Assembly: GCA_964351985.1 (NCBI GenBank)
Contig: CAYGPR010000016.1
Span: 1-64,000 of the forward strand
Length of the DNA: 64,000 nucleotides
Source: Meishania sp964351985
GTDB lineage: Bacteria > Bacteroidota > Bacteroidia > Flavobacteriales > Flavobacteriaceae
Direction of reading: 5' to 3'
In this document: positions 1-8,761 of the stretch, piece after piece
Position numbering within the stretch: position 1 is the first letter of the stretch
How the letters are laid out: every line of letters starts with the position of its first letter
Translations under genes and position numbers: made by a program
Notes under the pieces: generated by a model
Told to the model about the DNA's origin: nothing
Databases searched by the model: none
What the model saw: only the letters and a program-made list of their open reading frames with translations

Positions 1-50
1 CAGCGGCGCTTATTGAAGGTATTGGATTTGCTGCCTTGTTCGCGGTATAA
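1..50 (+). CDS. atpE: ATP synthase Fo subunit c, C-terminal end (partial)
   Basis: The window opens inside this gene. The last 15 codons from position 3 read AALIEGIGFAALFAV and then a stop. This is the second transmembrane helix end of the proteolipid c subunit, whose ring carries protons through Fo. The glycine/alanine-rich hydrophobic ending and the position just upstream of atpF support the call. The essential carboxylate and the start lie outside the window, so only identity by context and ending can be claimed. Confidence 0.85.
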   Translation, partial: AALIEGIGFAALFAV

Positions 51-66
51 TTCAGAATCAAAACTC

Positions 67-95
67 ATTGACCGCAACGGTTGGTTGCGGTCAAT
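67..95 (+). promoter_or_regulatory. Perfect 12-bp hairpin between atpE and atpF
   Basis: Positions 67-78 (attgaccgcaac) are exactly complementary to 84-95 around a 5-nt loop, and an A/T-rich stretch follows. It lies in the 83-bp atpE-atpF gap. It looks like a partial terminator, attenuator or RNA-processing/stability element. This would fit the need for many more c subunits than b subunits, but that role is inferred. Confidence 0.6.
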
Positions 96-133
96 GTTTA
101 TTTAAAAATTAAGAATTTTTCAACCTTTGGATT

Positions 134-634
134 ATGGAAAAATTGATTAATGAATTTTCGATCGGACTGTTTTTTTGGCAGACCATATTGTTCATTTTAT
201 TACTCTTGCTTTTGCGAAAGTTCGCATGGAAGCCAATTCTTAATGCCGTAAACGAGCGGGAAGATGGCATTAAGAATGCCCTTGCAGCGGCAGAGGAAGC
301 AAAAAAGGAAATGCAGAACGTGACCGCAGATAGTGAAAAGCTATTGAAAGAGGCACGTGCAGAACGCGAAGCCATGTTAAAAGAAGCACGGGAAATCAAG
401 GAAAAGATGATTGCCGATTCAAAAGAACAGGCCAAGACTGAAGGCGACAAAATGATAAAACAGGCCCAGGCTACCATTGAAAGCGAAAAGAAAGCCGCAG
501 TAGCCGAAATCAAGAGTCAAGTTGCGAACCTTTCCGTCGAAATTGCTGAAAAGGTCATTAAGGAACAGCTCTCCAACAAAGACAAACAACTGAAGTTGGT
601 CGAGAATATGTTGGGCGATATAAAATTAAATTAA
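134..634 (+). CDS. atpF: ATP synthase Fo subunit b
   Basis: Peripheral stalk subunit that anchors F1 to the membrane and contacts subunits a and delta. The 166-residue protein has the typical plan. A single N-terminal membrane helix lies at about residues 12-30 (the FFWQTILFILLL stretch). A long charged helix rich in Ala, Glu and Lys, consistent with a coiled coil, runs to the end. The conserved REDGIKNALAAAEEAK segment follows the membrane helix. It sits between atpE and atpH in the usual order, with only 9 bp to atpH. The start is the ATG after an A/T-rich leader, and no competing start is needed. Confidence 0.95.
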   Translation: MEKLINEFSIGLFFWQTILFILLLLLLRKFAWKPILNAVNEREDGIKNALAAAEEAKKEMQNVTADSEKLLKEARAEREAMLKEAREIKEKMIADSKEQAKTEGDKMIKQAQATIESEKKAAVAEIKSQVANLSVEIAEKVIKEQLSNKDKQLKLVENMLGDIKLN

Positions 635-643
635 GATAGAAGA

Positions 644-1183
644 ATGAGCGATTCTAGAGCTGCCATACGATATGCGAAAGCTATACTTGACCTTGCCGTT
701 GAGAATAAGGCGACCGATGATTTGGAAAAAGATATGCGGTCAATATCAAGTACCGTTTCCGAAAGCAAGGAACTTCGTGATATGTTGGCAAGTCCTGTTG
801 TTTCAGGAGCTAGTAAGAAGAAGGCTTTGAAAGAGATATTCAAGGATGGCCATTCGATTACAGAGGGACTCATTTCGATGTTAGTTGACAACAAACGGGT
901 CGGTATGCTAAACGAGGTGGCTTTTAAGTATCTTATCTTGAACGAAAAACTAAAGGGTCAAGACGTTGCATTTGTGACTACGGCCGTCCCCTTGACGCCT
1001 GAATTGGAAAAGAAGGTGCTAAAACAAATCGGCCAGGTTACCGAAAATAAAGTGACAATTGAAAATAAAATCGATGAGAGCATCATCGGCGGATTCGTTC
1101 TACGTGTAGGCGATTTGCAATATGATGCCAGCATCGCGAACAAACTGAACAATTTAAAGCGAGAATTCGCAACGAGTTTATAA
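644..1183 (+). CDS. atpH: ATP synthase F1 subunit delta
   Basis: The 179-residue OSCP/delta subunit links the peripheral stalk to the top of the alpha3beta3 head. Family features are visible. The N-terminal helical domain begins SRAAIRYAKAILDLA. The C-terminal region carries the typical VTIENKIDESIIGGFVLRVG pattern just before a basic helix (LNNLKREF). The length is normal for the family. It lies 9 bp after atpF and about 58 bp before atpA, within the same operon. Confidence 0.95.
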   Translation: MSDSRAAIRYAKAILDLAVENKATDDLEKDMRSISSTVSESKELRDMLASPVVSGASKKKALKEIFKDGHSITEGLISMLVDNKRVGMLNEVAFKYLILNEKLKGQDVAFVTTAVPLTPELEKKVLKQIGQVTENKVTIENKIDESIIGGFVLRVGDLQYDASIANKLNNLKREFATSL

Positions 1184-1241
1184 ATCCATTTTTGAGATAG
1201 AAAGCAACTTCTAAAATCGAAAATCGTATATCTAAAATCAA

Positions 1242-2822
1242 ATGGCAGGAGTAAAAGCCGCTGAGGTATCAGCAATTTTAAAGAAACAGTTATCAGGATT
1301 CGATGCAACCGCTACTTTAGACGAAGTAGGAACCGTGTTGCAGGTAGGTGATGGTATTGCAAGGGTCTACGGCCTTGAGAATGTCCAGTACGGCGAATTG
1401 GTGGAATTCGAAGGCGGATTGGAAGGGATCGTTTTAAACCTTGAAGAAGATAACGTAGGGGTCGTATTATTGGGGCCATCTAGGCAAGTAGGTGAAGGAG
1501 ATACCGTTAAACGTACTCAGCGAATCGCTTCCATAAATGTGGGCGAGGGTATTGTCGGTCGTGTGGTAGATACCTTAGGAAACCCCATCGATGGTAAAGG
1601 CCCTATTGCCGGCAAGACCTATGAAATGCCATTGGAACGTAAGGCACCTGGGGTAATCTTCCGTGAGCCCGTTACTGAACCTTTGCAATCCGGTATCAAG
1701 GCTATCGATGCAATGATTCCTGTTGGACGTGGTCAAAGGGAGTTGGTTATCGGCGACCGTCAGACGGGTAAGACTACGGTTTGTATCGATACCATCCTAA
1801 ATCAAAAAGAATTTTATGATGCCGGGGAACCGGTATATTGCATTTATGTGGCTATTGGCCAAAAAGCGTCTACTGTTGCCGGAATTGCACAAGTTTTGGA
1901 AGATAGAGGAGCACTGGCATATACAACTATTGTTGCTGCAAATGCATCAGATCCTGCACCCATGCAGGTATACGCGCCATTCGCGGGTGCGTCTATCGGT
2001 GAGTATTTCCGCGATACCGGTCGTCCGGCCTTGATTATTTATGATGATTTATCGAAACAGGCTGTGGCCTATCGTGAGGTTTCCCTTCTTTTGAGAAGAC
2101 CACCAGGACGTGAGGCATACCCCGGTGATGTTTTCTATTTGCACTCCCGTTTGTTGGAGCGCGCGGCAAAAGTCATTAATGATGATGAAATTGCAAAGAA
2201 CATGAACGATTTGCCAGAAGTATTGAAACCGATGGTAAGAGGTGGCGGATCTTTGACTGCACTACCCATTATCGAAACACAGGCGGGTGACGTTTCCGCA
2301 TATATTCCGACCAACGTAATCTCGATTACAGATGGACAGATTTTCTTGGAACAAGATTTGTTCAACCAAGGGGTTCGGCCTGCAATCAACGTGGGTATTT
2401 CGGTATCGCGTGTTGGGGGTAACGCACAAATCAAGTCTATGAAAAAAGTGGCGGGAACCTTGAAATTGGACCAAGCACAGTTCCGCGAGCTAGAAGCTTT
2501 CGCCAAATTCGGTTCCGATTTGGATGCTGCCACGTTAAATGTTATCGAAAAAGGACGTCGTAATGTTGAAATCCTGAAACAAGCCCAGAACGACCCTTTT
2601 ACGGTAGAAGACCAAGTAGCAATCATATATGCAGGTTCTAAAAACCTTCTTAGGGATGTTCCTGTCGAAAAGGTAAAAGAATTCGAACGTGACTATTTGG
2701 AATTCTTGAATGCAAAGCATAGAGATGTATTGGATACTTTGAAATCCGGTAAACTGACTGATGAGGTAATCGACACATTGACCTCAGTTGCTAAGGATCT
2801 TTCAGGAAAGTATAGAGCATAA
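1242..2822 (+). CDS. atpA: ATP synthase F1 subunit alpha
   Basis: Non-catalytic nucleotide-binding subunit of the F1 head, 526 residues. The Walker A motif GDRQTGKT is at residues 171-178. The Walker B region (ALIIYDDLSKQ) and the arginine-finger region (ISVSRVGG) are also present. The N-terminal beta-barrel with QVGDGIARVYGL is intact. The gene is followed 18 bp later by atpG. Neither atpD (beta) nor atpC (epsilon) follows in this window, which is normal for Bacteroidota, where those two genes form a separate unit. Confidence 0.98.
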   Translation: MAGVKAAEVSAILKKQLSGFDATATLDEVGTVLQVGDGIARVYGLENVQYGELVEFEGGLEGIVLNLEEDNVGVVLLGPSRQVGEGDTVKRTQRIASINVGEGIVGRVVDTLGNPIDGKGPIAGKTYEMPLERKAPGVIFREPVTEPLQSGIKAIDAMIPVGRGQRELVIGDRQTGKTTVCIDTILNQKEFYDAGEPVYCIYVAIGQKASTVAGIAQVLEDRGALAYTTIVAANASDPAPMQVYAPFAGASIGEYFRDTGRPALIIYDDLSKQAVAYREVSLLLRRPPGREAYPGDVFYLHSRLLERAAKVINDDEIAKNMNDLPEVLKPMVRGGGSLTALPIIETQAGDVSAYIPTNVISITDGQIFLEQDLFNQGVRPAINVGISVSRVGGNAQIKSMKKVAGTLKLDQAQFRELEAFAKFGSDLDAATLNVIEKGRRNVEILKQAQNDPFTVEDQVAIIYAGSKNLLRDVPVEKVKEFERDYLEFLNAKHRDVLDTLKSGKLTDEVIDTLTSVAKDLSGKYRA

Positions 2823-2840
2823 TCAGCCTAATAAAGAGAA

Positions 2841-3701
2841 ATGGCGAATCTTAAGGAAATACGAAACAGAATAGCATCGGTATCTTCGACTATGCAGATA
2901 ACCAGTGCCATGAAAATGGTATCGGCTGCCAAGTTGAAAAAGGCGCAAGATGCCATTACCGCTATGCGGCCTTATGCGGATAAGCTGACTGAGTTGTTAC
3001 AAAGTTTGAGCGCTAGTTTGGATTCTGACTCCGGTAGCAAGTATTCGGATGATCGTGAGGTAAACAAGGTACTCATTGTTGCGATTACCTCAAATAGGGG
3101 ACTTGCCGGGGCGTTCAACTCCAATATTCTAAAGCAGTGTACGATACTTTTGAACGAAACCTATGCTGGTAAACAAGTAGATTTCATTGCAATAGGTAAA
3201 AAGGCGAACGATTATTTCAAAAGGAAATCGACGGTAATCGCCAATCATAGCAGCTTGTACGAGGATTTGACATTTGACAATGTCGCCGCTATCGCTGAGG
3301 ATTTGATGGAGCAGTTCACCTCTGGAAATTACGATCGTATCGATATTGTTTACAACAAGTTCAAGAACGCCGCAACCCAAATCGTAATGACCGAACAATT
3401 CTTGCCCATCGTTCCTATGGAAGGAAGCGAGAATTCCGCTGCAGACTACATCTTTGAGCCTTCAAAAGTTGAAATCGTCGAGCAATTGATTCCCAAGTCT
3501 TTAAAGACACAATTATATAAGGGAATTCGTGATTCTTTTGCCAGTGAGCATGGTGCGCGTATGACGGCGATGCATAAAGCAACCGATAATGCCACCGAAT
3601 TACGAGATCAATTGAAATTGACGTACAACAAAGCACGACAGGCGGCAATTACCAATGAGATACTTGAAATTGTTGGTGGAGCGGAAGCGTTGAACAATTA
3701 G
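2841..3701 (+). CDS. atpG: ATP synthase F1 subunit gamma
   Basis: Rotor shaft of F1, 286 residues. The N-terminal helix MANLKEIRNRIASVSSTMQI with the following ITSAMKMVSAAKLKKAQ is the classic family signature. The C-terminal helix (TDNATELRDQLKLTYNKARQ, then AAITNEILEIVGGAEAL) is equally typical, and these two helices form the coiled-coil axle. It is the last gene of the atp cluster here. A repeat-like sequence and an intrinsic terminator follow. Confidence 0.98.
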   Translation: MANLKEIRNRIASVSSTMQITSAMKMVSAAKLKKAQDAITAMRPYADKLTELLQSLSASLDSDSGSKYSDDREVNKVLIVAITSNRGLAGAFNSNILKQCTILLNETYAGKQVDFIAIGKKANDYFKRKSTVIANHSSLYEDLTFDNVAAIAEDLMEQFTSGNYDRIDIVYNKFKNAATQIVMTEQFLPIVPMEGSENSAADYIFEPSKVEIVEQLIPKSLKTQLYKGIRDSFASEHGARMTAMHKATDNATELRDQLKLTYNKARQAAITNEILEIVGGAEALNN

Positions 3702-3754
3702 GTGTAGTGATAACGGAGCCAAATTTAAAAACTGCGGAACCCCTAAACAATTAA

Positions 3755-3793
3755 GCGTCATTGCGAGCAACGCGAAGCGATTTCTTAATCGCG
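3755..3793 (+). repeat. REP-like intergenic element (GCGTCATTGCGAGC type)
   Basis: The sequence gcgtcattgcgagcaacgcg followed by aagcgatttcttaatcgcg has the look of a widespread palindromic extragenic repeat (the 'cgtcattgcgag...gaagc' family). Internal complementarity (gcgatt/aatcgc) is visible. It lies between atpG and its terminator. Only one copy is seen in the window, so its repeat nature rests on recognition of the motif and not on comparison. Confidence 0.5.
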
Positions 3794-3826
3794 AAGACCG
3801 TCCACAACAAAAATACCCTAAAGATT

Positions 3827-3860
3827 AAACCTCACATCTCCGTGAGGTTTTCTCATTTTT
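3827..3860 (+). terminator. Intrinsic terminator of the atp operon
   Basis: A 9-bp stem (aaacctcac at 3827-3835 pairing with gtgaggttt at 3842-3850), a 6-nt loop and a T-rich tail (tctcattttt). It lies 126 bp after the atpG stop and before the MFS gene. Confidence 0.8.
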
Positions 3861-3928
3861 ATCAGATTGCTATTTTATTCTTCTTTAGAAGTAAAATATG
3901 TCTTTTTTAACCGATTTTTGCCGCTCCT

Positions 3929-5143
3929 ATGCAATCCAATAAGACGGCCTTACTTTTCATCTTTATTACGATTCTTGTCGATGTCATCGGCATCGGGATC
4001 ATACTTCCCATTATTCCGGATTTGATCATGGAACTGACGGGTGAAGGCATTGATATGGCGGTCATATACGGTATGTGGTTGACAACCGCTTTTGCAGGCA
4101 TGCAGTTTTTGTTTTCGCCTGTTTTAGGAGAGATTTCAGATCAATATGGCCGTCGCCCCATTTTGTTGATAGCCTTGCTCGGATTAAGTGTTGATTATCT
4201 TATCCATGCTTGGGCCCCAACGATAACCTGGTTGTTCGTTGGTAGGTTTCTTGCAGGTATTACTGGTGCCAGTTTTACCGTCGCCTCGGCATATATTGCT
4301 GATATAAGCACAAAAGAGAACAAGGCAAAGAATTTTGGTTTGATCGGGGCCGCCTTTGGGTTAGGGTTTATCATTGGACCAGCAATCGGAGGATTTTTTG
4401 GTGAAATCGATATTCGACTTCCCTTTTATATTGCAGCGGGATTAACCTTTGCCAATTTTCTTTTTGGATTATTTTTCGTTCCGGAATCATTAGTGCCAGA
4501 AAATCGCAGACCGATTAATTTTTTGAAAATGATTCCCGGGGTTTCTTTGGTCAGCCTGCGGAATTATAAGGGAGTCCTATTGTTGATTTTCGCTTTCTTT
4601 TTGGCGAACCTGGCGGGCCAGGCATTGCCTTCCACCTGGTCCTATTATGGCATCGAGCGCTATGATTGGAGTCCGAAGGAAATCGGAATTTCACTTATGG
4701 TGGTAGGCTTACTGGTCGCCATCGTACAAGGATTTTTAGTAGGTCTGTTCACAAGGAAATTTGGACGAAGAAACGTAATTATTATCGGTTTCCTTTTATG
4801 GACGGTTGGCATGTTCTTATTTTCCATAGCGACAGAACCTTGGATGTTGTACGCCTTTTTGATTCCGTATGCGCTAGGAGGAATTGCAGGGCCTACGGTA
4901 CAAGGGGTCATTTCGAATGAAGTATCTGAAAAAGAACAGGGCAATCTGCAAGGGGCGATTACTGGTCTGGTGAGCGTTACCGCAATTCTGGGACAATTGA
5001 TTTTCTCTCCCGTATTTTATTATTTCATTCGGCCCGAGGGAGCAATCTACTATCCCGGTGCACCGTATACCTTAGCGGCTATCTTTCTGCTTACGGCCTT
5101 TATTTTTGCTATGTTGGCGATGAAAAAAATGAAATTGACCTAA
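3929..5143 (+). CDS. MFS transporter, TetA-like (drug/H+ antiporter type)
   Basis: Major facilitator superfamily protein of 404 residues with about 12 hydrophobic segments. The motif A-like loop between helices 2 and 3 is clear (GEISDQYGRRPIL, matching GxxSDxxGRRP). The GFxxGPxxGGxxGE-like helix 5 antiporter motif is present (GLGFIIGPAIGGFFGE). These place it with the Tet/TCR-like exporters, and the substrate cannot be read from sequence. It is monocistronic: a terminator precedes it and about 112 bp separate it from the next gene. The start is the ATG at 3929. Resistance is a possible but unproven role. Confidence 0.9.
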   Translation: MQSNKTALLFIFITILVDVIGIGIILPIIPDLIMELTGEGIDMAVIYGMWLTTAFAGMQFLFSPVLGEISDQYGRRPILLIALLGLSVDYLIHAWAPTITWLFVGRFLAGITGASFTVASAYIADISTKENKAKNFGLIGAAFGLGFIIGPAIGGFFGEIDIRLPFYIAAGLTFANFLFGLFFVPESLVPENRRPINFLKMIPGVSLVSLRNYKGVLLLIFAFFLANLAGQALPSTWSYYGIERYDWSPKEIGISLMVVGLLVAIVQGFLVGLFTRKFGRRNVIIIGFLLWTVGMFLFSIATEPWMLYAFLIPYALGGIAGPTVQGVISNEVSEKEQGNLQGAITGLVSVTAILGQLIFSPVFYYFIRPEGAIYYPGAPYTLAAIFLLTAFIFAMLAMKKMKLT

Positions 5144-5255
5144 GCCGAATCTACTGTTTTTAAGGTCTAGCCACTTTATTGGAAAAAATTCTGCCATCGT
5201 ATGTAACATTTTTAATGAAATGTATCTAAAAGGAAAATAGTATAAAGCAATCCTT

Positions 5256-6098
5256 ATGAATACATTAAAAAAAGTAATTATCAGCCTGATGCTTGTAACG
5301 GCAATTGGAATACAGGCCCAAAACCGACATTTTGAAGTGATTGTTCAAGGTGAGGGGCAACCCATTCTTCTTTTCGCGGGATTTACTTGTACAGCCGATG
5401 TCTGGAATGAAACGGTAAACGATCTTTCTAAAAACTATGAATGCCATGTATTTACTTTTGCCGGTTTCGGTGAGGTTCCGCCTATAGAAAAGCCTTGGCT
5501 TCCAAAAATAAAGGAGGGTGTTAAGGCTTACGTAGAAGGCTTAAACCTAGAAAATCCTATAATTATTGGCCATAGCTTGGGCGGAGCGCTGGCACTATGG
5601 TTGGCTTCCGAAGATAAGAATCCCTACCAAAAATTGATTATCGTTGACGCACTACCTTCGACCGGAGCTTTGATGATGCCCAATTTCAAAAGTGAAAATA
5701 TCGTCTATGACAATCCATGTAACAAACAATTGTTGGAAATGGATGAAGATTCATTCGACCAAATGGCTTCCCAAATGGCAGCGGGAATGACTTTGAAAAA
5801 AGAAAAACAAACTCAACTAAAGGATTGGATGATTCAGTCCGATCGTGAGACCTATGTTTACGGGTACACCGACTTGTTGAAATTGGACTTGAGGGAAGAC
5901 TTATCGAAAATAGAAATTCCGGTGGTGATTTTGGCGGCGACCCACCCCTATGGAAAAGAAATGGCGCAAAAAACGTATGATGAACAATATAAAAACCTGA
6001 AAGACTACAATTTGGAATTCGCAGATGGCTCCGCCCATTTCATCATGTACGATAGACCCGAATGGTTCTTAGAAAAGATAAACGAAAATTTAGAGTAG
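5256..6098 (+). CDS. Secreted alpha/beta hydrolase
   Basis: A 280-residue protein with an N-terminal signal peptide ending near AIGIQAQ, so it probably acts in the periplasm or outside. The alpha/beta-hydrolase core is recognisable. The nucleophile elbow GHSLGG has its Ser at residue 107. A histidine at residue 261 (SAHFIMYDRPEWF) is well placed as the catalytic base. An oxyanion segment (LFAGFTCTADVW) precedes. The substrate is unknown. Only 4 bp separate its stop from the ECF sigma gene, so the two are probably co-transcribed, which is an unusual partner for a sigma factor. Confidence 0.85.
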   Translation: MNTLKKVIISLMLVTAIGIQAQNRHFEVIVQGEGQPILLFAGFTCTADVWNETVNDLSKNYECHVFTFAGFGEVPPIEKPWLPKIKEGVKAYVEGLNLENPIIIGHSLGGALALWLASEDKNPYQKLIIVDALPSTGALMMPNFKSENIVYDNPCNKQLLEMDEDSFDQMASQMAAGMTLKKEKQTQLKDWMIQSDRETYVYGYTDLLKLDLREDLSKIEIPVVILAATHPYGKEMAQKTYDEQYKNLKDYNLEFADGSAHFIMYDRPEWFLEKINENLE

Positions 6099-6102
6099 GC
6101 AA

Positions 6103-6603
6103 ATGACCGAAAAGGCCTCGAATTTTGAAACGATTTACCAGGCAAATTATCAAAAGGTAGTTCGTGTCTGTAAGGGCTATGTCAATGGTGACGAGGCACT
6201 TGCCAATGATTTGACTCAAGAGGTGTTCATAAAGGTCTGGGAGCATTTGCATACGTTTCGAAATGAATCGAGTATTTCAACATGGGTCTATCGTATAACG
6301 GTCAACACTTGTCTGCTCGAATTACGAAAAAAAAAGTACACGAAAGTATCCGCGCAATTGGAACAAATCGCCGAAGCCGAAGTAGAGCGTTCATTAACCA
6401 AGGAGAATCAATTACAGCGTATGCACAATTGCATTAACAAACTTCCGAAAGAAAGCAGAAGTATTATTCTATTGGAGCTTGAGGGCCTTGCGCAAAAAGA
6501 AATAGCGAAGGTTATAGGAATTTCCCATGAAGCCGTTCGCATTCGCGTGCATCGTATAAAACAAAGTTTAACCAAATGTGTACAGCATGAAAACATTCGA
6601 TGA
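6103..6603 (+). CDS. ECF-type RNA polymerase sigma factor
   Basis: A 166-residue sigma-70 family protein with only regions 2 and 4. Region 2 has the DLTQEVFIKVWEHLHTF and STWVYRITVNTCLLELRKKK patterns. Region 4 has the helix-turn-helix AQKEIAKVIGISHEAVRIRVHRIKQSL. It redirects RNA polymerase to a specific promoter set. It is sandwiched between the hydrolase gene (4 bp upstream) and a membrane protein gene that overlaps its 3' end. No standard anti-sigma zinc-binding domain is seen next to it. Confidence 0.92.
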   Translation: MTEKASNFETIYQANYQKVVRVCKGYVNGDEALANDLTQEVFIKVWEHLHTFRNESSISTWVYRITVNTCLLELRKKKYTKVSAQLEQIAEAEVERSLTKENQLQRMHNCINKLPKESRSIILLELEGLAQKEIAKVIGISHEAVRIRVHRIKQSLTKCVQHENIR

Positions 6604-7141
6604 TTTAAAGAAAGATTGGCAAGGCCAATCCCAACCTGAAGTCCCTAAAGATGGGCCAAATAGGATTATTGAAAAAATGACGTTCATAAAAAAAGGCCAA
6701 CGGATTACAAATATCATTCTATCGATAACGGCACTCGTACTTATCGGATTTTTCTTTTATGTAGCGGCCTACAATTACCGTACGGTAACCATGGGGCTGC
6801 TATTGATGGTCGGGGCATTGACTGTTCGAATAGTCTTGGAGGCGATAAGCATCCGGAATATTAAAAGAATGGATGTTACCGAAGACGCCGTTGTTTTTAG
6901 ACAACGGTTGCTTTCCTATTATAAGCAGCGTCAGAAAGTCCATTTTTGGGTTACGCCTCTTGTGATTTTAGCATATTGCATCGGCTTTGTAATGCTTTTG
7001 CCATCGTTTAAAGTCAGTTTGTCCGCTGGTTTTTATACCTATATCGTTGTTTCCTCAATGGTTTTATTGCTGGTTTTGGGACTTTTCATCATAAAGCAAA
7101 TACGTAAAGAACTTTCGTTACTTCGAGAACTGAAAGATTAG
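6587..7141 (+). CDS. Small membrane protein downstream of ECF sigma; candidate anti-sigma partner
   Basis: I do not recognise a named family. The start is the ATG at 6587 (MKTFDDLKKDWQGQ), overlapping the sigma gene by 17 nt; a GTG 9 nt upstream is less likely. The 184-residue protein has a hydrophilic N-terminus of about 35 residues, then four hydrophobic segments in two pairs separated by a charged loop (RNIKRMDVTEDAVVFRQRL). It has a charged C-terminal tail. The translational overlap with the sigma gene suggests that it controls the sigma factor at the membrane; this is inference from context only. Confidence 0.75.
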   Translation: MKTFDDLKKDWQGQSQPEVPKDGPNRIIEKMTFIKKGQRITNIILSITALVLIGFFFYVAAYNYRTVTMGLLLMVGALTVRIVLEAISIRNIKRMDVTEDAVVFRQRLLSYYKQRQKVHFWVTPLVILAYCIGFVMLLPSFKVSLSAGFYTYIVVSSMVLLLVLGLFIIKQIRKELSLLRELKD

Positions 7142-7172
7142 GTCATCGATAAGATTGCGAGTGCAACTAAAC

Positions 7173-7203
7173 TTTGTTGCAAGGGTATAAATGTCTAATT
7201 TTA
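7173..7203 (+). promoter_or_regulatory. Putative Bacteroidota promoter upstream of the flippase gene
   Basis: TTTG at 7173-7176, 19-nt spacer, then TAATTTTA at 7196-7203. This differs by one base from the phylum consensus TAnnTTTG. It ends about 20 bp before the TTG start codon of the next gene, implying a very short leader. Confidence 0.45.
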
Positions 7204-7222
7204 GCCCCTAACCTCAGCATTA

Positions 7223-8689
7223 TTGAATCCGCTCAAGAAACTCTTCAAACAAACGGCCATTTATGGGCTGGCAACGGTGCTGCCAAGGATGCTGTCATTT
7301 CTGTTAGTCCCGATCTATACGGCCGTTATGGCACCTGGGCTGTATGGTGAGGTCAGCATCATCTTTGCTTGGTTCGCTATCTTCAATGTCATTCTTGCCT
7401 ATGGAATGGAAACCGCTTTTTTTCGTTTTTACAACGGTACTGACGACAAGGAAAAAGTGGTTTCGACGTCTTTAATATCGATTTTGGCAACTTCTATTGG
7501 TTTTGCTTTTCTTGCACTATTATTTCAAAATTCAATAGCTTCCGTTACGGACATCGAAGCAAGATATATTCGCTTTGTCGTTTACATTTTAGCTTTGGAT
7601 GCCCTTGTAATCATCCCATTTGCATGGCTTCGGGCCACTGAAAAGCCTATGAAATATGCAGTGGTCAAGATTCTGAACGTAATGATGAATCTAGGGTTAA
7701 ATCTCTTTTTTCTTTTACTATTGCCTAAAATGGTCAGTGAGAATCCTGTTTCTTTCTTTGGATGGATGTACCGCCCCGATTTTGAAATCTCCTATATTTT
7801 TATTTCGAACCTGCTTGCCAGTGCCATTACGTTGTTGCTGATGCTGAAATTATATCTCCGCACCCATTACGTTTTTGACAAAACCCTTTGGAAGCGGATG
7901 ATGAAATATGGCTGGCCCGTACTGGTGGCCGGTATTGCATTTACGATCAACGAAGTCTTCGATCGTATTTTGTTGGAAAATCTACTTCCTGAGGCGATTG
8001 CCGAGAGCGAGGTCGGAAAATATTCGGCCTGTTACAAATTGGGGCTTTTCATGACCCTTTTTGCAACGGCCTTCCGTATGGGTATCGAACCCTTCTTTTT
8101 TAGTCACGCGGGTACTGAAAACCCACAGAAAGCCTATGCGCAAATCACGAATTACTTTGTAGTTTTGGGCAGTATCATTCTGTTGGCCGTTGTAGTCTTT
8201 GCTGATGTTCTCAAAGTACTTTTTGTGCGCGACGAAGCGTATTGGGAGGCTATGGATATTGTTCCGCTAATCGTTCTGGCCAGCTTTTTTCTGGGCATCT
8301 ACCACAACCTTTCAGTCTGGTACAAAGTAACCGATAGAACGCGTTACGGAGCCTTCATCTCGGTCATCGGAGCTATTATAACAATTGGTATAAATTATTT
8401 TTTCATACCATTCATTGGATATATGGCATCTGCCATTGCCACAGTTTTGGCATACGGCAGTATGATGGTTTTATCGTATTATTTGGGAAAGTCACGCTAT
8501 CCTGTGCCCTATAATTTCAGGAAGATTGTTTTTTATCTCTCCATATCCATTTTATTCTCGGCATTGTCATTTTATGTTTTTGATAGGAATTTAATTATCG
8601 GGATCGTATTACTTTTATTGTTCTTCGGCCTCGTCTATAAACTTGAGAACGAAATGCTGAAAAGGATATTTTTAAGACGAAAAGGTTAA
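7223..8689 (+). CDS. Oligosaccharide flippase / polysaccharide biosynthesis membrane protein
   Basis: A Wzx/MATE-like export protein of 488 residues with roughly 14 hydrophobic helices. The opening PLKKLFKQTAIYGLATVLPRML is typical of the family that moves lipid-linked sugars across the inner membrane. The frame opens at a TTG codon at 7223. The nearest in-frame upstream codon of interest is a stop at 7202, so no ATG start is possible upstream. The gene heads an envelope cluster with dut, TPR, DUF4292 and EnvC-like genes. It may act in surface polysaccharide or peptidoglycan precursor export, and the substrate is not determined. Confidence 0.88.
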   Translation: MNPLKKLFKQTAIYGLATVLPRMLSFLLVPIYTAVMAPGLYGEVSIIFAWFAIFNVILAYGMETAFFRFYNGTDDKEKVVSTSLISILATSIGFAFLALLFQNSIASVTDIEARYIRFVVYILALDALVIIPFAWLRATEKPMKYAVVKILNVMMNLGLNLFFLLLLPKMVSENPVSFFGWMYRPDFEISYIFISNLLASAITLLLMLKLYLRTHYVFDKTLWKRMMKYGWPVLVAGIAFTINEVFDRILLENLLPEAIAESEVGKYSACYKLGLFMTLFATAFRMGIEPFFFSHAGTENPQKAYAQITNYFVVLGSIILLAVVVFADVLKVLFVRDEAYWEAMDIVPLIVLASFFLGIYHNLSVWYKVTDRTRYGAFISVIGAIITIGINYFFIPFIGYMASAIATVLAYGSMMVLSYYLGKSRYPVPYNFRKIVFYLSISILFSALSFYVFDRNLIIGIVLLLLFFGLVYKLENEMLKRIFLRRKG

Positions 8690-8761
8690 ATTAAGACGGA
8701 AGCGGGGTATGGGATGTAGGAAGTCTTCCTATAGCCCGTGCCCGGCCAAAAAGCAAAAACA

